This document shows positions 19,830 to 28,604 of a stretch of 64,000 bases of DNA, piece after piece. The stretch spans positions 1 to 64,000 of the forward strand of contig NZ_BJUA01000001.1 in NCBI RefSeq assembly GCF_007989825.1, in the 5' to 3' direction. The first letter of the stretch is position 1. Every line of letters begins with the position of its first letter. Source of the stretch: Cellulomonas persica (GTDB lineage Bacteria; Actinomycetota; Actinomycetes; Actinomycetales; Cellulomonadaceae). The position numbers and the translations under genes were made by a program. The notes below the pieces were generated by a model that was not told where the DNA came from, searched no databases, and saw only the letters and a list, made by a program, of their open reading frames with translations.

Positions 19830-20675
19830 TCAGGCTCCCACGCGGAAGCGGACGAACGCCGACAGCGAGCCGCCGACCTCCGCGAGCACCTGACCGACCG
19901 ACTTCTTCGGGTCCTTGGCGAACGGCTGGTCGAGCAGCACGGCCTCCTTGAAGAACCCGTTGAGGCGGCCCTCGACGATCTTCGCGAGCGCGCCCTCGGG
20001 CTTGCCCTCGTTGCGGGCCGTCTCCTCGGCGATCTTGCGCTCGTTCTCGACGGTCTCCGCGGGGACCTCGTCGCGCGTGACGTACTGCGGCGAGTACGCC
20101 GCGATGTGCGTCGCGATGTCGCGCGCCACCGCAGCGCCCGCGGCGTCGGTCGCCACGAGGACGCCGACCTGCGGGGGCAGGTCCTTGTTGACCTTGTGCA
20201 GGTAGACCTCGACGTGCTCGCCGGCCACGCGGGCCACGCGGCGCACGACGATGCGCTCGCCGAGCGTCGCGGCCGTCTCGTCGACGAAGCCCTGCACGGT
20301 CGTGCCCTCGTACTCGGCCGACGTCAGCGCGTCGGCGTCACGGGCGCCCGTGGCCACGGCAGCGGCCAGCACGCGCTCGGCGAGCGAGATGAACGACTGG
20401 TTCTTCGCCACGAAGTCGGTCTCGGAGTTGACCTCGACCAGCACGCCGGTCTGGCCCTCGCCGTCGGCCGTGGGGCCGACGTGGGCGGCCACGAGGCCGT
20501 CCGAGGCCGAGCGACCCTCACGCTTGCCGACGCCCTTGAGGCCCTTGACGCGGATGATCTCGAGCGCCTTGTCGGCGTCGCCCTCCGCCTCCTCGAGCGC
20601 CTTCTTGACGTCGAGCATGCCGGCGCCGGTCTTCTCGCGCAGGTCCTTGATGTCCTGGAGCGAGTAGTTCGCCAT
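19830..20675 (-). CDS. tsf: Elongation factor Ts
   Basis: EF-Ts is the nucleotide exchange factor for EF-Tu. The 281-residue product begins with the UBA-like domain (LREKTGAGMLDVKKALEEAEGD) and has the catalytic-core motif SETDFVAKNQSF near residue 80, then the two core subdomains ending in VRFRVGA. ATG start, 50 bp after rpsB, in the classic rpsB-tsf operon. Confidence 0.98.
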   Translation of the reverse strand: MANYSLQDIKDLREKTGAGMLDVKKALEEAEGDADKALEIIRVKGLKGVGKREGRSASDGLVAAHVGPTADGEGQTGVLVEVNSETDFVAKNQSFISLAERVLAAAVATGARDADALTSAEYEGTTVQGFVDETAATLGERIVVRRVARVAGEHVEVYLHKVNKDLPPQVGVLVATDAAGAAVARDIATHIAAYSPQYVTRDEVPAETVENERKIAEETARNEGKPEGALAKIVEGRLNGFFKEAVLLDQPFAKDPKKSVGQVLAEVGGSLSAFVRFRVGA

Positions 20676-20725
20676 CAGTGGTGTCCGTTCTTGTCGATGG
20701 AGCGGTCTGCGGACGTGCGGTGGGC

Positions 20726-21619
20726 TCAGGCCTCGTCGGCCGGCGCGTCGGCCGCGGGGGCCGGCGCAGCCTCGGCTGCGGGGGCCTCAGCGGCCTCCGC
20801 AGCAGGCGCCTCGGCGGCGGGCGCGGCCTCGGCCAGACCGGCCTCGGCACCGGCCAGGAGCTCGCGCTCCCACTCGGCCAGCGGCTCGGCCTCGGCGTCG
20901 GCGCCGCCCTCGGCGGACGTCTTGCCCGAGTGGCGCTTGAGCGTGCCGTCGGCGACCGCGTCCGCGATCACGCGGGTCAGCAGCTGCACGGCGCGGATCG
21001 CGTCGTCGTTGCCCGGGATCGGGTAGTCCACGACGTCGGGGTCGCAGTTGGTGTCGAGGATCGCGACGACCGGGATGCCCAGCTTGCGCGCCTCGTCGAC
21101 AGCGAGGTGCTCCTTGTTCGTGTCGACGATCCACACGGCCGAGGGGACCTTGGCCATGTCACGGATGCCACCGAGCGTCTTCGCGAGCTTGTCCTTCTCG
21201 CGGCGCAGGACGAGCAGCTCCTTCTTCGTCAGGCCCGAGGCCGCGACGTCGTCGAAGTCGATCTGCTCGAGCTCCTTGAGGCGCTGCAGACGCTTGTGGA
21301 TGGTCGAGAAGTTGGTGAGCATGCCACCGAGCCAACGCTGGTTGACGTACGGCATGCCGACGCGCGCGGCCTGCTCGGCGACGGGCTCCTGCGCCTGCTT
21401 CTTGGTACCGACGAACAGGATCGTCCCGCCGTGCGCGACCGTCTGGGAGACGAAGTCGTAGGCGCGGTCGATGTAGGTCAGCGACTGCTGCAGGTCGACG
21501 ATGTAGATGCCGTTGCGCTCGGTGAAGATGAAGCGCTTCATCTTGGGGTTCCAGCGGCGCGTCTGGTGCCCGAAGTGGACACCGCTCTCGAGCAGCTGGC
21601 GCATGGTCACGACGGCCAT
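20726..21619 (-). CDS. rpsB: 30S ribosomal protein S2
   Basis: Ribosomal protein S2, 297 residues. The N-terminus [27 protein letters not shown] and blocks [23 protein letters not shown] and [13 protein letters not shown] are diagnostic. The last 50 or so residues form an Ala/Glu/Pro-rich acidic tail (repeats of PAAEAAEA) beyond the usual S2 end, common in actinobacteria. ATG start. Confidence 0.98.
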   Translation of the reverse strand: MAVVTMRQLLESGVHFGHQTRRWNPKMKRFIFTERNGIYIVDLQQSLTYIDRAYDFVSQTVAHGGTILFVGTKKQAQEPVAEQAARVGMPYVNQRWLGGMLTNFSTIHKRLQRLKELEQIDFDDVAASGLTKKELLVLRREKDKLAKTLGGIRDMAKVPSAVWIVDTNKEHLAVDEARKLGIPVVAILDTNCDPDVVDYPIPGNDDAIRAVQLLTRVIADAVADGTLKRHSGKTSAEGGADAEAEPLAEWERELLAGAEAGLAEAAPAAEAPAAEAAEAPAAEAAPAPAADAPADEA

Positions 21620-22027
21620 GGCACTTCCTTCCGTGGCGCTCCGCAGCGGGCGGCGCGCACGTCGAGCGGGAGCGGCACGAGGTGCGCTCCCGCGATGCGG
21701 TTGTCGGCTCCGGCGGGTGCCGGTGCCCCTGGCGCCACGACGGCCCGCGCCGCGAGGCCGGTCACCCGGCGCTCACGGACCTGTACGGGCACGCCCCCCG
21801 AGGTTCGACGATGGTCAGACCGGGGTCTGGCACCGGGCCGGATCTCAGGGAAGATGGCGCGCGAAGTCGACCGGCTCTCACCGGTCGCGCGAGAAGTCTA
21901 GCCCACGCCCGAGGTGGCGGCGGACGAGCCCCGCTCGACCCGACCCCAGCCCTCGTCGTGCGCACCCCGATCCACAGCACCGCAGGGGTGCTGCCCTCCG
22001 CCGGGCAGGAGCGAGCAGGCTCACCGC
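21620..22027. other. 408-bp divergent intergenic region with probable rpsB leader
   Basis: The region holds the upstream sequences of both rpsB (minus) and the M23 peptidase gene (plus). A minus-strand TAGACT at 21895-21900 fits a -10 and would give an rpsB leader of about 270 nt. Near its 5' end is a perfect 7-bp hairpin, CGACCGG at 21868-21874 with CCGGTCG at 21881-21887. A long leader is compatible with autoregulation by S2, but no S2-binding motif is recognisable. I see no other gene here. Confidence 0.4.
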
Positions 22028-22660
22028 GTGACGTCCGCACCCGCCCCCTCGGCACCCGCTCGACGTACGCCGGCCGTCCGCGCAGCGAGCGGACGTCGGC
22101 TGCTGCTCGCGCTGCTGCTCGTCGCAGCGCCCGCGTGCGCGCCGGCCGTCGCCCAGCCGGACGCCCCGACGACCGCCCGCCCGTCCGCCGTCCGCGCCGG
22201 GGACGCGCCGGCAGGTGCAGACCCGGCAGGTGCCGACACCGTCGGTGCTGCCGCCGGGTACGCGCTGCCGGCGGACCCGACGCACGTGCTGCGTGCGTTC
22301 GAGCCACCACCGCAGCCGTGGGCAGCCGGGCACCGCGGGGTCGACCTCGCGGTGGTCCCCGGGCAGCAGGTCGCCGCCCCGCAGTCAGGCGTCGTGGCGT
22401 TCGCGGGGGCGGTCGCCGGACGGGGTGTCGTCACGCTCCGGCACGACGACGGCCTGACGTCGAGCCTCGAGCCGGTCGCGGCCTCGGTCGCTGTCGGCAC
22501 ACCGGTCGGGCGCGGCGCACCCGTCGGCGTGGTGGACGGCGACGGCCACTGCGGGGGGCCGACCTGCCTGCACTGGGGCGTGCGCACGGCACCCGACCGG
22601 TACGTCGACCCGCTCGGACTCGTGAGGGGCACCGGGCCCGTCGTGCTGCTGCCCGGCTGA
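22028..22660 (+). CDS. Secreted M23 (LytM-like) peptidase, degenerate active site
   Basis: 210-residue protein with a signal peptide (hydrophobic core LLLALLLVAAP, likely cleavage after AVA near residue 46) and one LytM-like domain. Metal-binding residues are visible as H102 and D106 in GHRGVDLA and H182 in CLHWGVR. The other histidine of the usual HxH pair is replaced by Cys180. In LytM the matching histidine is catalytic rather than a zinc ligand, so this may be a weakened hydrolase or a scaffold, as for some cell-wall amidase activators. It neighbours rpsB and whiG as in Streptomyces. GTG start; the upstream frame is open but unconserved. Confidence 0.75.
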   Translation: MTSAPAPSAPARRTPAVRAASGRRLLLALLLVAAPACAPAVAQPDAPTTARPSAVRAGDAPAGADPAGADTVGAAAGYALPADPTHVLRAFEPPPQPWAAGHRGVDLAVVPGQQVAAPQSGVVAFAGAVAGRGVVTLRHDDGLTSSLEPVAASVAVGTPVGRGAPVGVVDGDGHCGGPTCLHWGVRTAPDRYVDPLGLVRGTGPVVLLPG

Positions 22661-22726
22661 GCACGACGCTCTGCGCCGACGCCGACGTCAGCCGGGACGT
22701 GCCAGCGCCCGCCGCCCGAGCGGACC

Positions 22727-22767
22727 GCCCCGCCGGCGACGTCTCCTGCGCACGGATCGGCGGGGGC
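22727..22767. terminator. Possible bidirectional terminator between the M23 gene and the sigma gene
   Basis: CCCCGCCG at 22728-22735 pairs with CGGCGGGG at 22758-22765 around a 22-nt loop in the 119-bp convergent gap. The loop is large, so this call is weaker than the other hairpins. Confidence 0.4.
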
Positions 22768-22779
22768 GAGCCTGCGCTC

Positions 22780-23760
22780 TCAGCAGCGCTCGGCCTCCAG
22801 GAGGCGGGTGCGCAGGCGTGTCATCGCCGCCGTGTGCATCTGCGAGATGCGCGACTCGGTGACGCCGAGCACGCGGCCGATCTCCGCGAGGGTCATGCCC
22901 TCGTAGTAGTAGAGGACCACGACGATGCGCTCACGCTCGCCGAGCTGCTCGATCGCGCGCGACAGCAGGTGCGCCGTCTCCGCGTCCGCGAGCGTGCCGG
23001 CGGGGTCGAGGATCCGGTCGTCGCACAGCGTGTCGCCGAGCGAGACGCCACCGGCCCGGTCCTCGCCACCCAGCAGCTCGTCGAGCGCGGCGAGGTTCGA
23101 GGTCGACAGCTGCGAGCACACGGCACGCAGCTCCGTCACCGGCACGCCGAGGCGCGCGGCCAGCTCGGCCTCGGTCGGCGCGCGGTGCAGCGTCGCCTCG
23201 AGCTCGGCGTAGGCGCGGTCGAGCGAGCGCGCCTTGGTGCGCACCGAGCGCGGGACCCAGTCCATCGCGCGCAGCTCGTCGATGATCGCTCCGCGGATGC
23301 GCGAGGACGCGTAGGACTCGAACTTGACCGAACGGTCGAGCTGGTACTTCTCGATCGCGTCGATGAGACCGAACATCCCGTACGACACGAGGTCCGCCTG
23401 CTCGACGGTCGCGGGCAGGCGCATCCCGACGCGACCGGCCACGGCCGTCACGAGGGACGCGTAGTGCAGGATCAGCGCGTCGCGGTGCCGGCGCTCGCCG
23501 GTCGCCTTGTAGGCGGTCCAGAGCTCGGCCACGTCGGGTGACTGCGCACCGCGCTGGCTCGGGACCTCGGGCAGGACGACGACGTCGGCGAGCTCGACCT
23601 CCTCGTCGTCGAGGACGGCGTCGAGCGGCGACGAGGCGACGGCGTCGTCCACCTCGGCGACGAGCAGACCACGCTGCTGCGGGATCGTGCCGGCCGGGGC
23701 CGCACCCGCGCGGTCGACCGCACGCAGCGCCGGCGTGGTGTCCAGGTGGAGGGTCATCAT
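22780..23760 (-). CDS. whiG: RNA polymerase sigma factor, WhiG/FliA family
   Basis: Alternative sigma factor of the sigma-28 group. The 326-residue protein has region 2 (SYGMFGLIDAIEKYQLDR, FESYASSRIRGAIIDELR), the FliA/WhiG linker MDWVPRSVRTKARSLDRAY, region 3 and region 4 with the helix-turn-helix MTLAEIGRVLGVTESRISQ. It sits at the whiG locus of Streptomyces (next to rpsB and xerC). In non-sporulating flagellated actinobacteria such genes control motility; I infer that role here. Odd: about 75 residues precede the usual N-terminus (VAELWTAYKATGERRH). The ATG has GAGGA upstream and lies 9 bp after xerC; an in-frame GTG at the conserved start is an alternative. Confidence 0.9.
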   Translation of the reverse strand: MMTLHLDTTPALRAVDRAGAAPAGTIPQQRGLLVAEVDDAVASSPLDAVLDDEEVELADVVVLPEVPSQRGAQSPDVAELWTAYKATGERRHRDALILHYASLVTAVAGRVGMRLPATVEQADLVSYGMFGLIDAIEKYQLDRSVKFESYASSRIRGAIIDELRAMDWVPRSVRTKARSLDRAYAELEATLHRAPTEAELAARLGVPVTELRAVCSQLSTSNLAALDELLGGEDRAGGVSLGDTLCDDRILDPAGTLADAETAHLLSRAIEQLGERERIVVVLYYYEGMTLAEIGRVLGVTESRISQMHTAAMTRLRTRLLEAERC

Positions 23761-23769
23761 CGTCCGTCC

Positions 23770-24690
23770 TCAGGCCCTCGGGTGAGCCTGCGCGTAGGCC
23801 GAGCGCAGGCGCTCGGCGGATACGTGGGTGTAGCGCTGGGTGGTCGTGAGGCTGGCGTGGCCGAGGATCTCCTGCACGCTGCGCAGGTCCGATCCGCCTT
23901 CCAGCAGGTGGGTCGCAGCCGAGTGGCGCATCCCGTGGGGCGCGAGGTCGACCCCGGCGGCCGCGGTCGCGCGGTGCACGACGGTGCGCACCTGACGCTG
24001 GTCGATGCGTCCGCCGCGAGCTCCGACGAACAGCGCCCCGCCGTCGGCGGCGACCGCGGGCCGCACGCGCAGCCACGCCTCCAGCGCGCGCGCCGCGGGA
24101 ACGCCGAACGGGACGACGCGCTGCTTGTCGCCCTTGCCCGTGACGCGCAGGGTGCGCTGGGCCAGGTCGACGTCGGCGACGTCGGCGCCGCACAGCTCAC
24201 CGACGCGCACGCCCGTGCCGTACAGGACCTCGAGCATCGCCCAGTCGCGCACCGTCAGGGGCGACTGCGCGTCCGCACGGTCCGCGAGCTCGTCGAGCGC
24301 GCGGCGGGCGACGTCCTGGGACAGGACGGCGGGCAGCGTGGCACCGGTGCGCGCGGTGGCGAGGCGCAGCGACGGGTCCACGGGGACGAGCCCGGTGCGG
24401 GACGCCCAGGAGAAGAACGCGCGGGCGCTGGCACCGCGCCGCGCGAGCGTCGCGCGGCTGCTGTGGTGGGCCGCCATGGCCGCGAGCCACGACCGCAGCA
24501 TCGCCAGGTCGACGTCGGCGAGGTCCACGGCACCGTGCCGCGCGGCGTGGCGCAGCAGCGCGTCGATGTCACCGAGGTAGGCACGCACGGTGTGCGGGGA
24601 CAGCCCGCGCACGTGCGTCAGGTGGGCCGAGTAGTCCGCGAGCAGGCGCGCGCGACCCGGCGCCTGTGCGGTGATCTCGGCCACGTCCAT
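23770..24690 (-). CDS. xerC: Tyrosine recombinase XerC
   Basis: Tyrosine recombinase that, with XerD, resolves chromosome dimers at dif. The 306-residue protein has the SAM-like N-terminal domain (YSAHLTHVRGLSPHTVRAYLGD) and the catalytic residues Arg in TGVRVGELCG (about 161), HxxR in HGMRHSAATHLL (about 251), GHASLTTTQRY, and the nucleophile Tyr in RYTHV (about 286). Length and location beside dprA and whiG indicate the housekeeping XerC rather than a phage integrase. ATG start; the frame continues 16 codons further but without conservation. Confidence 0.93.
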   Translation of the reverse strand: MDVAEITAQAPGRARLLADYSAHLTHVRGLSPHTVRAYLGDIDALLRHAARHGAVDLADVDLAMLRSWLAAMAAHHSSRATLARRGASARAFFSWASRTGLVPVDPSLRLATARTGATLPAVLSQDVARRALDELADRADAQSPLTVRDWAMLEVLYGTGVRVGELCGADVADVDLAQRTLRVTGKGDKQRVVPFGVPAARALEAWLRVRPAVAADGGALFVGARGGRIDQRQVRTVVHRATAAAGVDLAPHGMRHSAATHLLEGGSDLRSVQEILGHASLTTTQRYTHVSAERLRSAYAQAHPRA

Positions 24691-24770
24691 GCGGATACCG
24701 TGACGGTTTTCGACGCGCCGAACAAGCCCGTGATTCACCTGTCCGGCCTAATCGCGGGCGTTTACGGGGT

Positions 24771-24798
24771 TATTGTCCAAATTGATTCGGACAATCGG
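24771..24798. promoter_or_regulatory. AT-rich palindrome upstream of xerC
   Basis: ATTGTCC at 24772-24778 and GGACAAT at 24789-24795 form a perfect 7-bp inverted repeat with a 10-bp spacer, inside the most AT-rich stretch of the neighbourhood. It lies 80-105 bp before the xerC start and 36 bp after the dprA stop. It may be an operator. Its 28-bp layout resembles an 11-6-11 recombination site, but the arms do not match known dif consensus sequences. Confidence 0.4.
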
Positions 24799-24833
24799 CG
24801 CACATCGTCGCGCTTTTCACCCGCACGAGTTGC

Positions 24834-26093
24834 TCACGTCACATCCGCAGCGCGCCATCCGGATCCGTCATGTCGTGCGAGTCCGACAAGCTCCAGCGTC
24901 CCGAGCGCCTCGAGCGCCTCCCCCGAGGTCACTCCGGCCGCACGGGCAACCATCGCAACAGATCGCGCCGCGCGCATCCCGAGCGCGTCGTGGACGCGGC
25001 GAGCGAGCTCGTCGATGCCGTCGTGCACGCCGGCCGTCGCGGTGGGCTCGGGCGCCAGGTCCGCACCGAGGTCTCCAGCGAGCTCCACGACCTCCGCGGC
25101 TTCCGTGACGCACGTCGCGGTGCCGTCGCGCAGCAGCCGGTGGCAGCCAGTCGACGCCATCGACGTGACCGGCCCGGGCACGGCGCCGACCGGCCGGCCG
25201 AGCCGCGCGGCGTGGTTCGCCGTGCTGAGCGCACCCGAGCGCCAGGCGGCCTCGACGACGACGGTGGCCGCCCCGAGCGCCGCGATCAGCCGGTTGCGCT
25301 GCAGGAAGCGGCTGCGCGTGGGCAGGCTGCCCGGCGGCACCTCGCCGATCACCGCTCCCCCGCTCGCGACGGCCTCCTCGACGAGGCGGGCGTTGCCCGC
25401 GGGGTACGCACGGTCCACGCCGCCCGCCACGACGACGAGCGTCCGACCGCCGCCGGCGAGCGCGCCTCGGTGCGCCGCCGCGTCGATGCCGTACGCCCCG
25501 CCCGAGACGACGACGAAACCGGCGTCGACGAGACCCGCCGCGAGGTCGATCGCGACACGCTCGCCGTAGGCGGTCGCGGCGCGCGCCCCCACGAGTGCGA
25601 CCGTCCGCGCGCGGGCGCCGACGACCGCGCCTCGTGCCGCTGCCGCGTCGCCGCGCACCCACAGGCACGGCGGCGCCGCGGCCCCGAGGTCGTCGAGCCC
25701 CGCGGGCCAGTCGTCGTCGCCCGGGACGAGGACCCGGCTCCGGGCCGCGGCTCCGGGCGGGGGCGCGTCGACCGACCAGCCCTCGACCGTCAGTCGTTCG
25801 AGACGCGGACGCCACCGCTCGACGGCCCGCGCGAGCCGAGCCGCGGCGCCGCGCCGCACACCGGCCGGCACGGCCTCCTGCGCCACGGCCTCCTGCACCA
25901 CGGCCCGCCCACCCAGCGCCACCGATCCTCCCTGCTGCTCCAGCAGCCACTGCCACGCGTCGGCCGCGCCCAGCTGCCCGACGAGCGCACCCGCCACGAC
26001 GTCGCCGGGCTCGGCGAGCGCGCTCCACGCGGCGCGCGCCCAGCGCTCGCGCTCGTCGACCGTGCGACGCGCGCCCGTGCTCGGCGCGGTCAT
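24834..26093 (-). CDS. dprA: DNA-processing protein DprA
   Basis: DprA loads RecA on single-stranded DNA during natural transformation; it is also present in many bacteria without proven competence. The 419-residue protein has the extended Rossmann fold (VALVGARAATAYGE, SGGAYGIDAAAHRGAL, GGVDRAYPAGN, RNRLIAALG) at about residues 165-340 and a C-terminal winged-helix domain (VARAAGVTSGEALEALGTLELVGL). The N-terminal 120 residues are weakly conserved. The ATG overlaps the comM stop (ATGA). Confidence 0.95.
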   Translation of the reverse strand: MTAPSTGARRTVDERERWARAAWSALAEPGDVVAGALVGQLGAADAWQWLLEQQGGSVALGGRAVVQEAVAQEAVPAGVRRGAAARLARAVERWRPRLERLTVEGWSVDAPPPGAAARSRVLVPGDDDWPAGLDDLGAAAPPCLWVRGDAAAARGAVVGARARTVALVGARAATAYGERVAIDLAAGLVDAGFVVVSGGAYGIDAAAHRGALAGGGRTLVVVAGGVDRAYPAGNARLVEEAVASGGAVIGEVPPGSLPTRSRFLQRNRLIAALGAATVVVEAAWRSGALSTANHAARLGRPVGAVPGPVTSMASTGCHRLLRDGTATCVTEAAEVVELAGDLGADLAPEPTATAGVHDGIDELARRVHDALGMRAARSVAMVARAAGVTSGEALEALGTLELVGLARHDGSGWRAADVT

Positions 26094-27613
26094 GCTCCGC
26101 GCCCCCTGGTCCGCAGCGCGAGCGCTCGGCCGACCTGCGCGCGGCCCGGTGCCGCCCGCCCCTCCAGGTCGGCCAGCGTCCATGCGACGCGCAGCACCCG
26201 GTCCGCGCCACGGCGGCTCAGCGTCCCGCGGTCCACCGCCCGGTCGAGGTCGGCGACCAGCACCCGGTCGGGTCCGAGCCGCTCGCGCAGCCACGCGCCG
26301 GGCGCCTGGGCACACGTACGCCACGGGAGCCCGGCGAACCGCTCTGCCTGCGCGGCACGCGCCACCGCGACCCGGTGCGCGACGTCGGCGGTCGCCTCGC
26401 CCACCTCGTCGGTCGCGCGCGACGGCTGGAGCTCGACCTGCAGGTCCACGCGGTCGAGCAACGGGCCCGAGAGCTTGCCGAGGTAGCGCCGACGCTGCTC
26501 GGGGCGGCACGTGCAGTCCAGACCCTTGCCGACCGCCATCCCGCACGGGCACGGGTTGGCCGCGAGCACGAGCTGGAACTGCGCCGGGTACCGCGCGGCC
26601 CCCGCGGCCCGGTGCAGCACGAGCTCGCCGTGCTCGAGCGGCTGGCGCAGCGTCTGCAGCACCGCGGTCGTGAACTCGGGAGCCTCGTCGAGGAACAGGA
26701 CCCCGCGGTGCGCACGCGAGGCCGCGCCCGGTCGCGGCACGCCCGAGCCGCCACCGATCACGCTCGCGGGCGTGGCCGTGTGGTGCGGGTCCTCGTACGG
26801 CGGGCGTCGCAGCAGCCCGCCGCCGGGGTCGAACGTGCCCGCGATCGAGTGGATCGCCGTCACCTCGACCGCCTCGTCCTCGGTGAGGTCCGGCAGGATC
26901 CCGGGCAGCCGCGACGCCAGCATCGTCTTGCCCGTGCCGGGCGGCCCGACCATGAGCAGGTGGTGCCCGCCCGCTGCGGCCACCTCGAGGCACAGGCGCG
27001 CCTCGTCCTGCCCGACGACGTCCCTGAGGTCCGGGGCGAAGGCCACGGCTCGGGGTGCGGCGACCTCGGCGGGCGCGGCGGGCACGTCGGGCACCTCGAC
27101 GTCGGCCCCGTGCGCAGCCAGGACGGCCGCGAGCGTGCCCGCGCCGCGCACGTCCGCGCCGGGGACGAGGCTCGCCTCGGGCACGCACGCCTCGGGCACG
27201 ACGACCCGCGGCCGTCCGGCGGCGACCGCGGCGGCCACGGCCGGCAGGATCCCCCGCACCGGCCGCAGGCGGCCGTCGAGCCCGAGCTCGCCGAGGTGCA
27301 CGACCCCGCGCACGCGTGCGAGGTCGACGACCCCCGCACCGGCGAGCGCCGCCACGGCGATCGCGAGGTCGAACCCGGAGCCGGACTTCGGCAGCGTGGC
27401 GGGTGAGAGGTTGACCGTCACGCGACGGTTAGGCCACGCGAGCCCGCACGAGGAGACCGCGGCGCGCACGCGGTCGCGCGACTCGGCGAGCGCGGCGTCG
27501 GGCAGGCCGACCAGCGTGAACGCCGGCAGCGCCGCGGCGAGGTGCGCCTCGACTTCGACGAGGTGACCGACCATCCCGACCAGGCCGACGGACAAGGTCG
27601 CTCCGAGCGCCAC
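26090..27613 (-). CDS. comM: YifB/ComM family Mg-chelatase-like AAA ATPase
   Basis: 507-residue AAA+ protein of the ComM family; in Vibrio, ComM is a branch-migration helicase that helps integrate transforming DNA. It has an N-terminal Lon-like (S5/S16) domain (LPAFTLVGLPDAALAESRDR, VTVNLSPATLPKSGSGFDL), Walker A VGPPGTGKTM, Walker B VLFLDEAPEF, and a zinc-finger-like pair in PCPCGM...DCTC. It forms a tight yraN-comM-dprA operon: one base after yraN and a 4-nt overlap with dprA. GTG start. Confidence 0.95.
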   Translation of the reverse strand: MALGATLSVGLVGMVGHLVEVEAHLAAALPAFTLVGLPDAALAESRDRVRAAVSSCGLAWPNRRVTVNLSPATLPKSGSGFDLAIAVAALAGAGVVDLARVRGVVHLGELGLDGRLRPVRGILPAVAAAVAAGRPRVVVPEACVPEASLVPGADVRGAGTLAAVLAAHGADVEVPDVPAAPAEVAAPRAVAFAPDLRDVVGQDEARLCLEVAAAGGHHLLMVGPPGTGKTMLASRLPGILPDLTEDEAVEVTAIHSIAGTFDPGGGLLRRPPYEDPHHTATPASVIGGGSGVPRPGAASRAHRGVLFLDEAPEFTTAVLQTLRQPLEHGELVLHRAAGAARYPAQFQLVLAANPCPCGMAVGKGLDCTCRPEQRRRYLGKLSGPLLDRVDLQVELQPSRATDEVGEATADVAHRVAVARAAQAERFAGLPWRTCAQAPGAWLRERLGPDRVLVADLDRAVDRGTLSRRGADRVLRVAWTLADLEGRAAPGRAQVGRALALRTRGRGA

Positions 27614-27614
27614 G

Positions 27615-27971
27615 TCAGCACACCCCCTGCAGATGCTCGACCTGCGCGGCGCCCGCGCGCGGCAGCAGGATCGCGATGACGTCCACCCGGACCGACGCCG
27701 CGCGCACGTCGTGCTCCGCGAGCCACTGCGCGGCGAGCCGGCGGATCCGGGCGAGCTTGCGCCAGGTCACCGCCTCGGCGGGCGTCCCGTACGCGGTCGA
27801 CCGCCGCGTCTTGACCTCGACGACGACGAGCACGTCGCCGTCCATCCCGACGAGGTCGAGCTCGCCGTACCGGCACCGCCAGTTGCGGTCCAGCACCCGC
27901 CACCCGCGGGCCTCGACGTGGGCAGCCGCCACGTCCTCCCCGTACCGCCCGACGGCGTCCTTCGCCCGCAC
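27615..27971 (-). CDS. yraN: YraN family (UPF0102) nuclease-like protein
   Basis: 118-residue protein of the YraN/UPF0102 family, which has a Holliday-junction-resolvase-like (restriction endonuclease) fold. The conserved block is visible: GRYGEDVAAAHVEARGWRVLDRNWRC, GELDLVGMDGDVLVVVEVKTR (E..D...VEVK catalytic-like acid/lysine pattern) and RVDVIAI. The GTG at 27971 with GGAGG upstream gives the family length; the frame remains open further upstream but is not conserved. It is the first gene of the yraN-comM-dprA operon. Function is unproven; neighbours suggest DNA processing. Confidence 0.88.
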   Translation of the reverse strand: MRAKDAVGRYGEDVAAAHVEARGWRVLDRNWRCRYGELDLVGMDGDVLVVVEVKTRRSTAYGTPAEAVTWRKLARIRRLAAQWLAEHDVRAASVRVDVIAILLPRAGAAQVEHLQGVC

Positions 27972-28280
27972 CCGCACCACCTCCGCGCACAGCGTGGCGG
28001 TGACGACGGGTGGGGCGGAGGCGGCCCGTCGGTTCTGTGGACGTACCCGCCCGTCCCCAGGGCTGGGGTCGGGTCGCCGTCGCGCACGACGAGCGACGCG
28101 ACGCCCGCGTCCGCGGTCCGGGCGCGGCAGCGGCGGTGCCGGTGGGCGGGCCGAGCGGTCACACGGGCGGTCGCGCCCTGTCCGCGGAGCCGCGAGAAGC
28201 GTCTCCGCACCGCTCGGCTCTCCGCATCGCTCGGCCGGACGGTTGCGCACCGGGGCCGAGCGGGCACGGCCCGCGGGGGG
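27972..28280. other. 309-bp intergenic region between DUF2469 gene and yraN
   Basis: No gene or known RNA is recognisable. A short hairpin immediately after the DUF2469 stop (GGGCCG at 28253-28258, CGGCCC at 28267-28272) may act as a weak terminator. The rest should include the promoter for yraN-comM-dprA-xerC-whiG, but I cannot pick out convincing -10 and -35 elements. Confidence 0.4.
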
Positions 28281-28604
28281 TCAGCGCGGGAACCCGGCCC
28301 CGCCGCCGAGGTCGAGCTCGGGCTTGGCGAGCTCCTCGACGTTGACGTCCTTGAACGTCACGACGCGCACCGACTTCACGAAGCGCGCGGAGCGGTACAC
28401 GTCCCACACCCACGCGTCGGCGAGGGTCAGCTCGAAGTAGACCTCACCCGCCGCGGACCGTACCTGCAGGTCCACGTGGTTCGCCAGGTAGAAGCGGCGC
28501 TCGGTCTCGACGACGTACGAGAACAGGTTCACGACGTCCCGGTACTCGCGGTAGAGCGCGAGCTCCATGTCGGTCTCGTAGTTCTCCAGGTCCTCGGCAC
28601 TCAC
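28281..28604 (-). CDS. DUF2469 protein
   Basis: 107-residue actinobacterial protein of unknown function, immediately downstream of rnhB as in mycobacteria and Streptomyces. Seen: [19 protein letters not shown] (acidic N-terminus), [19 protein letters not shown], and [18 protein letters not shown]. No catalytic motif or membrane segment is visible. The GTG start overlaps the rnhB stop (GTGA), so the two are translationally coupled. Confidence 0.9.
   Translation of the reverse strand: MSAEDLENYETDMELALYREYRDVVNLFSYVVETERRFYLANHVDLQVRSAAGEVYFELTLADAWVWDVYRSARFVKSVRVVTFKDVNVEELAKPELDLGGGAGFPR

Noticed and set aside
22780..23760. Naming the sigma gene as a sporulation factor
   Set aside because: The gene is at the whiG locus, but no sporulation genes are in the window, and in related non-sporulating genera this sigma type serves motility.
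23770..24690. Tyrosine recombinase as a phage or island integrase
   Set aside because: Length, sequence and position between dprA and whiG match housekeeping XerC; there is no tRNA attachment site and no phage genes.
24771..24798. Calling the AT-rich palindrome the chromosomal dif site
   Set aside because: The geometry is similar but the arms do not match actinobacterial dif consensus, and the region is not evidently near a replication terminus.
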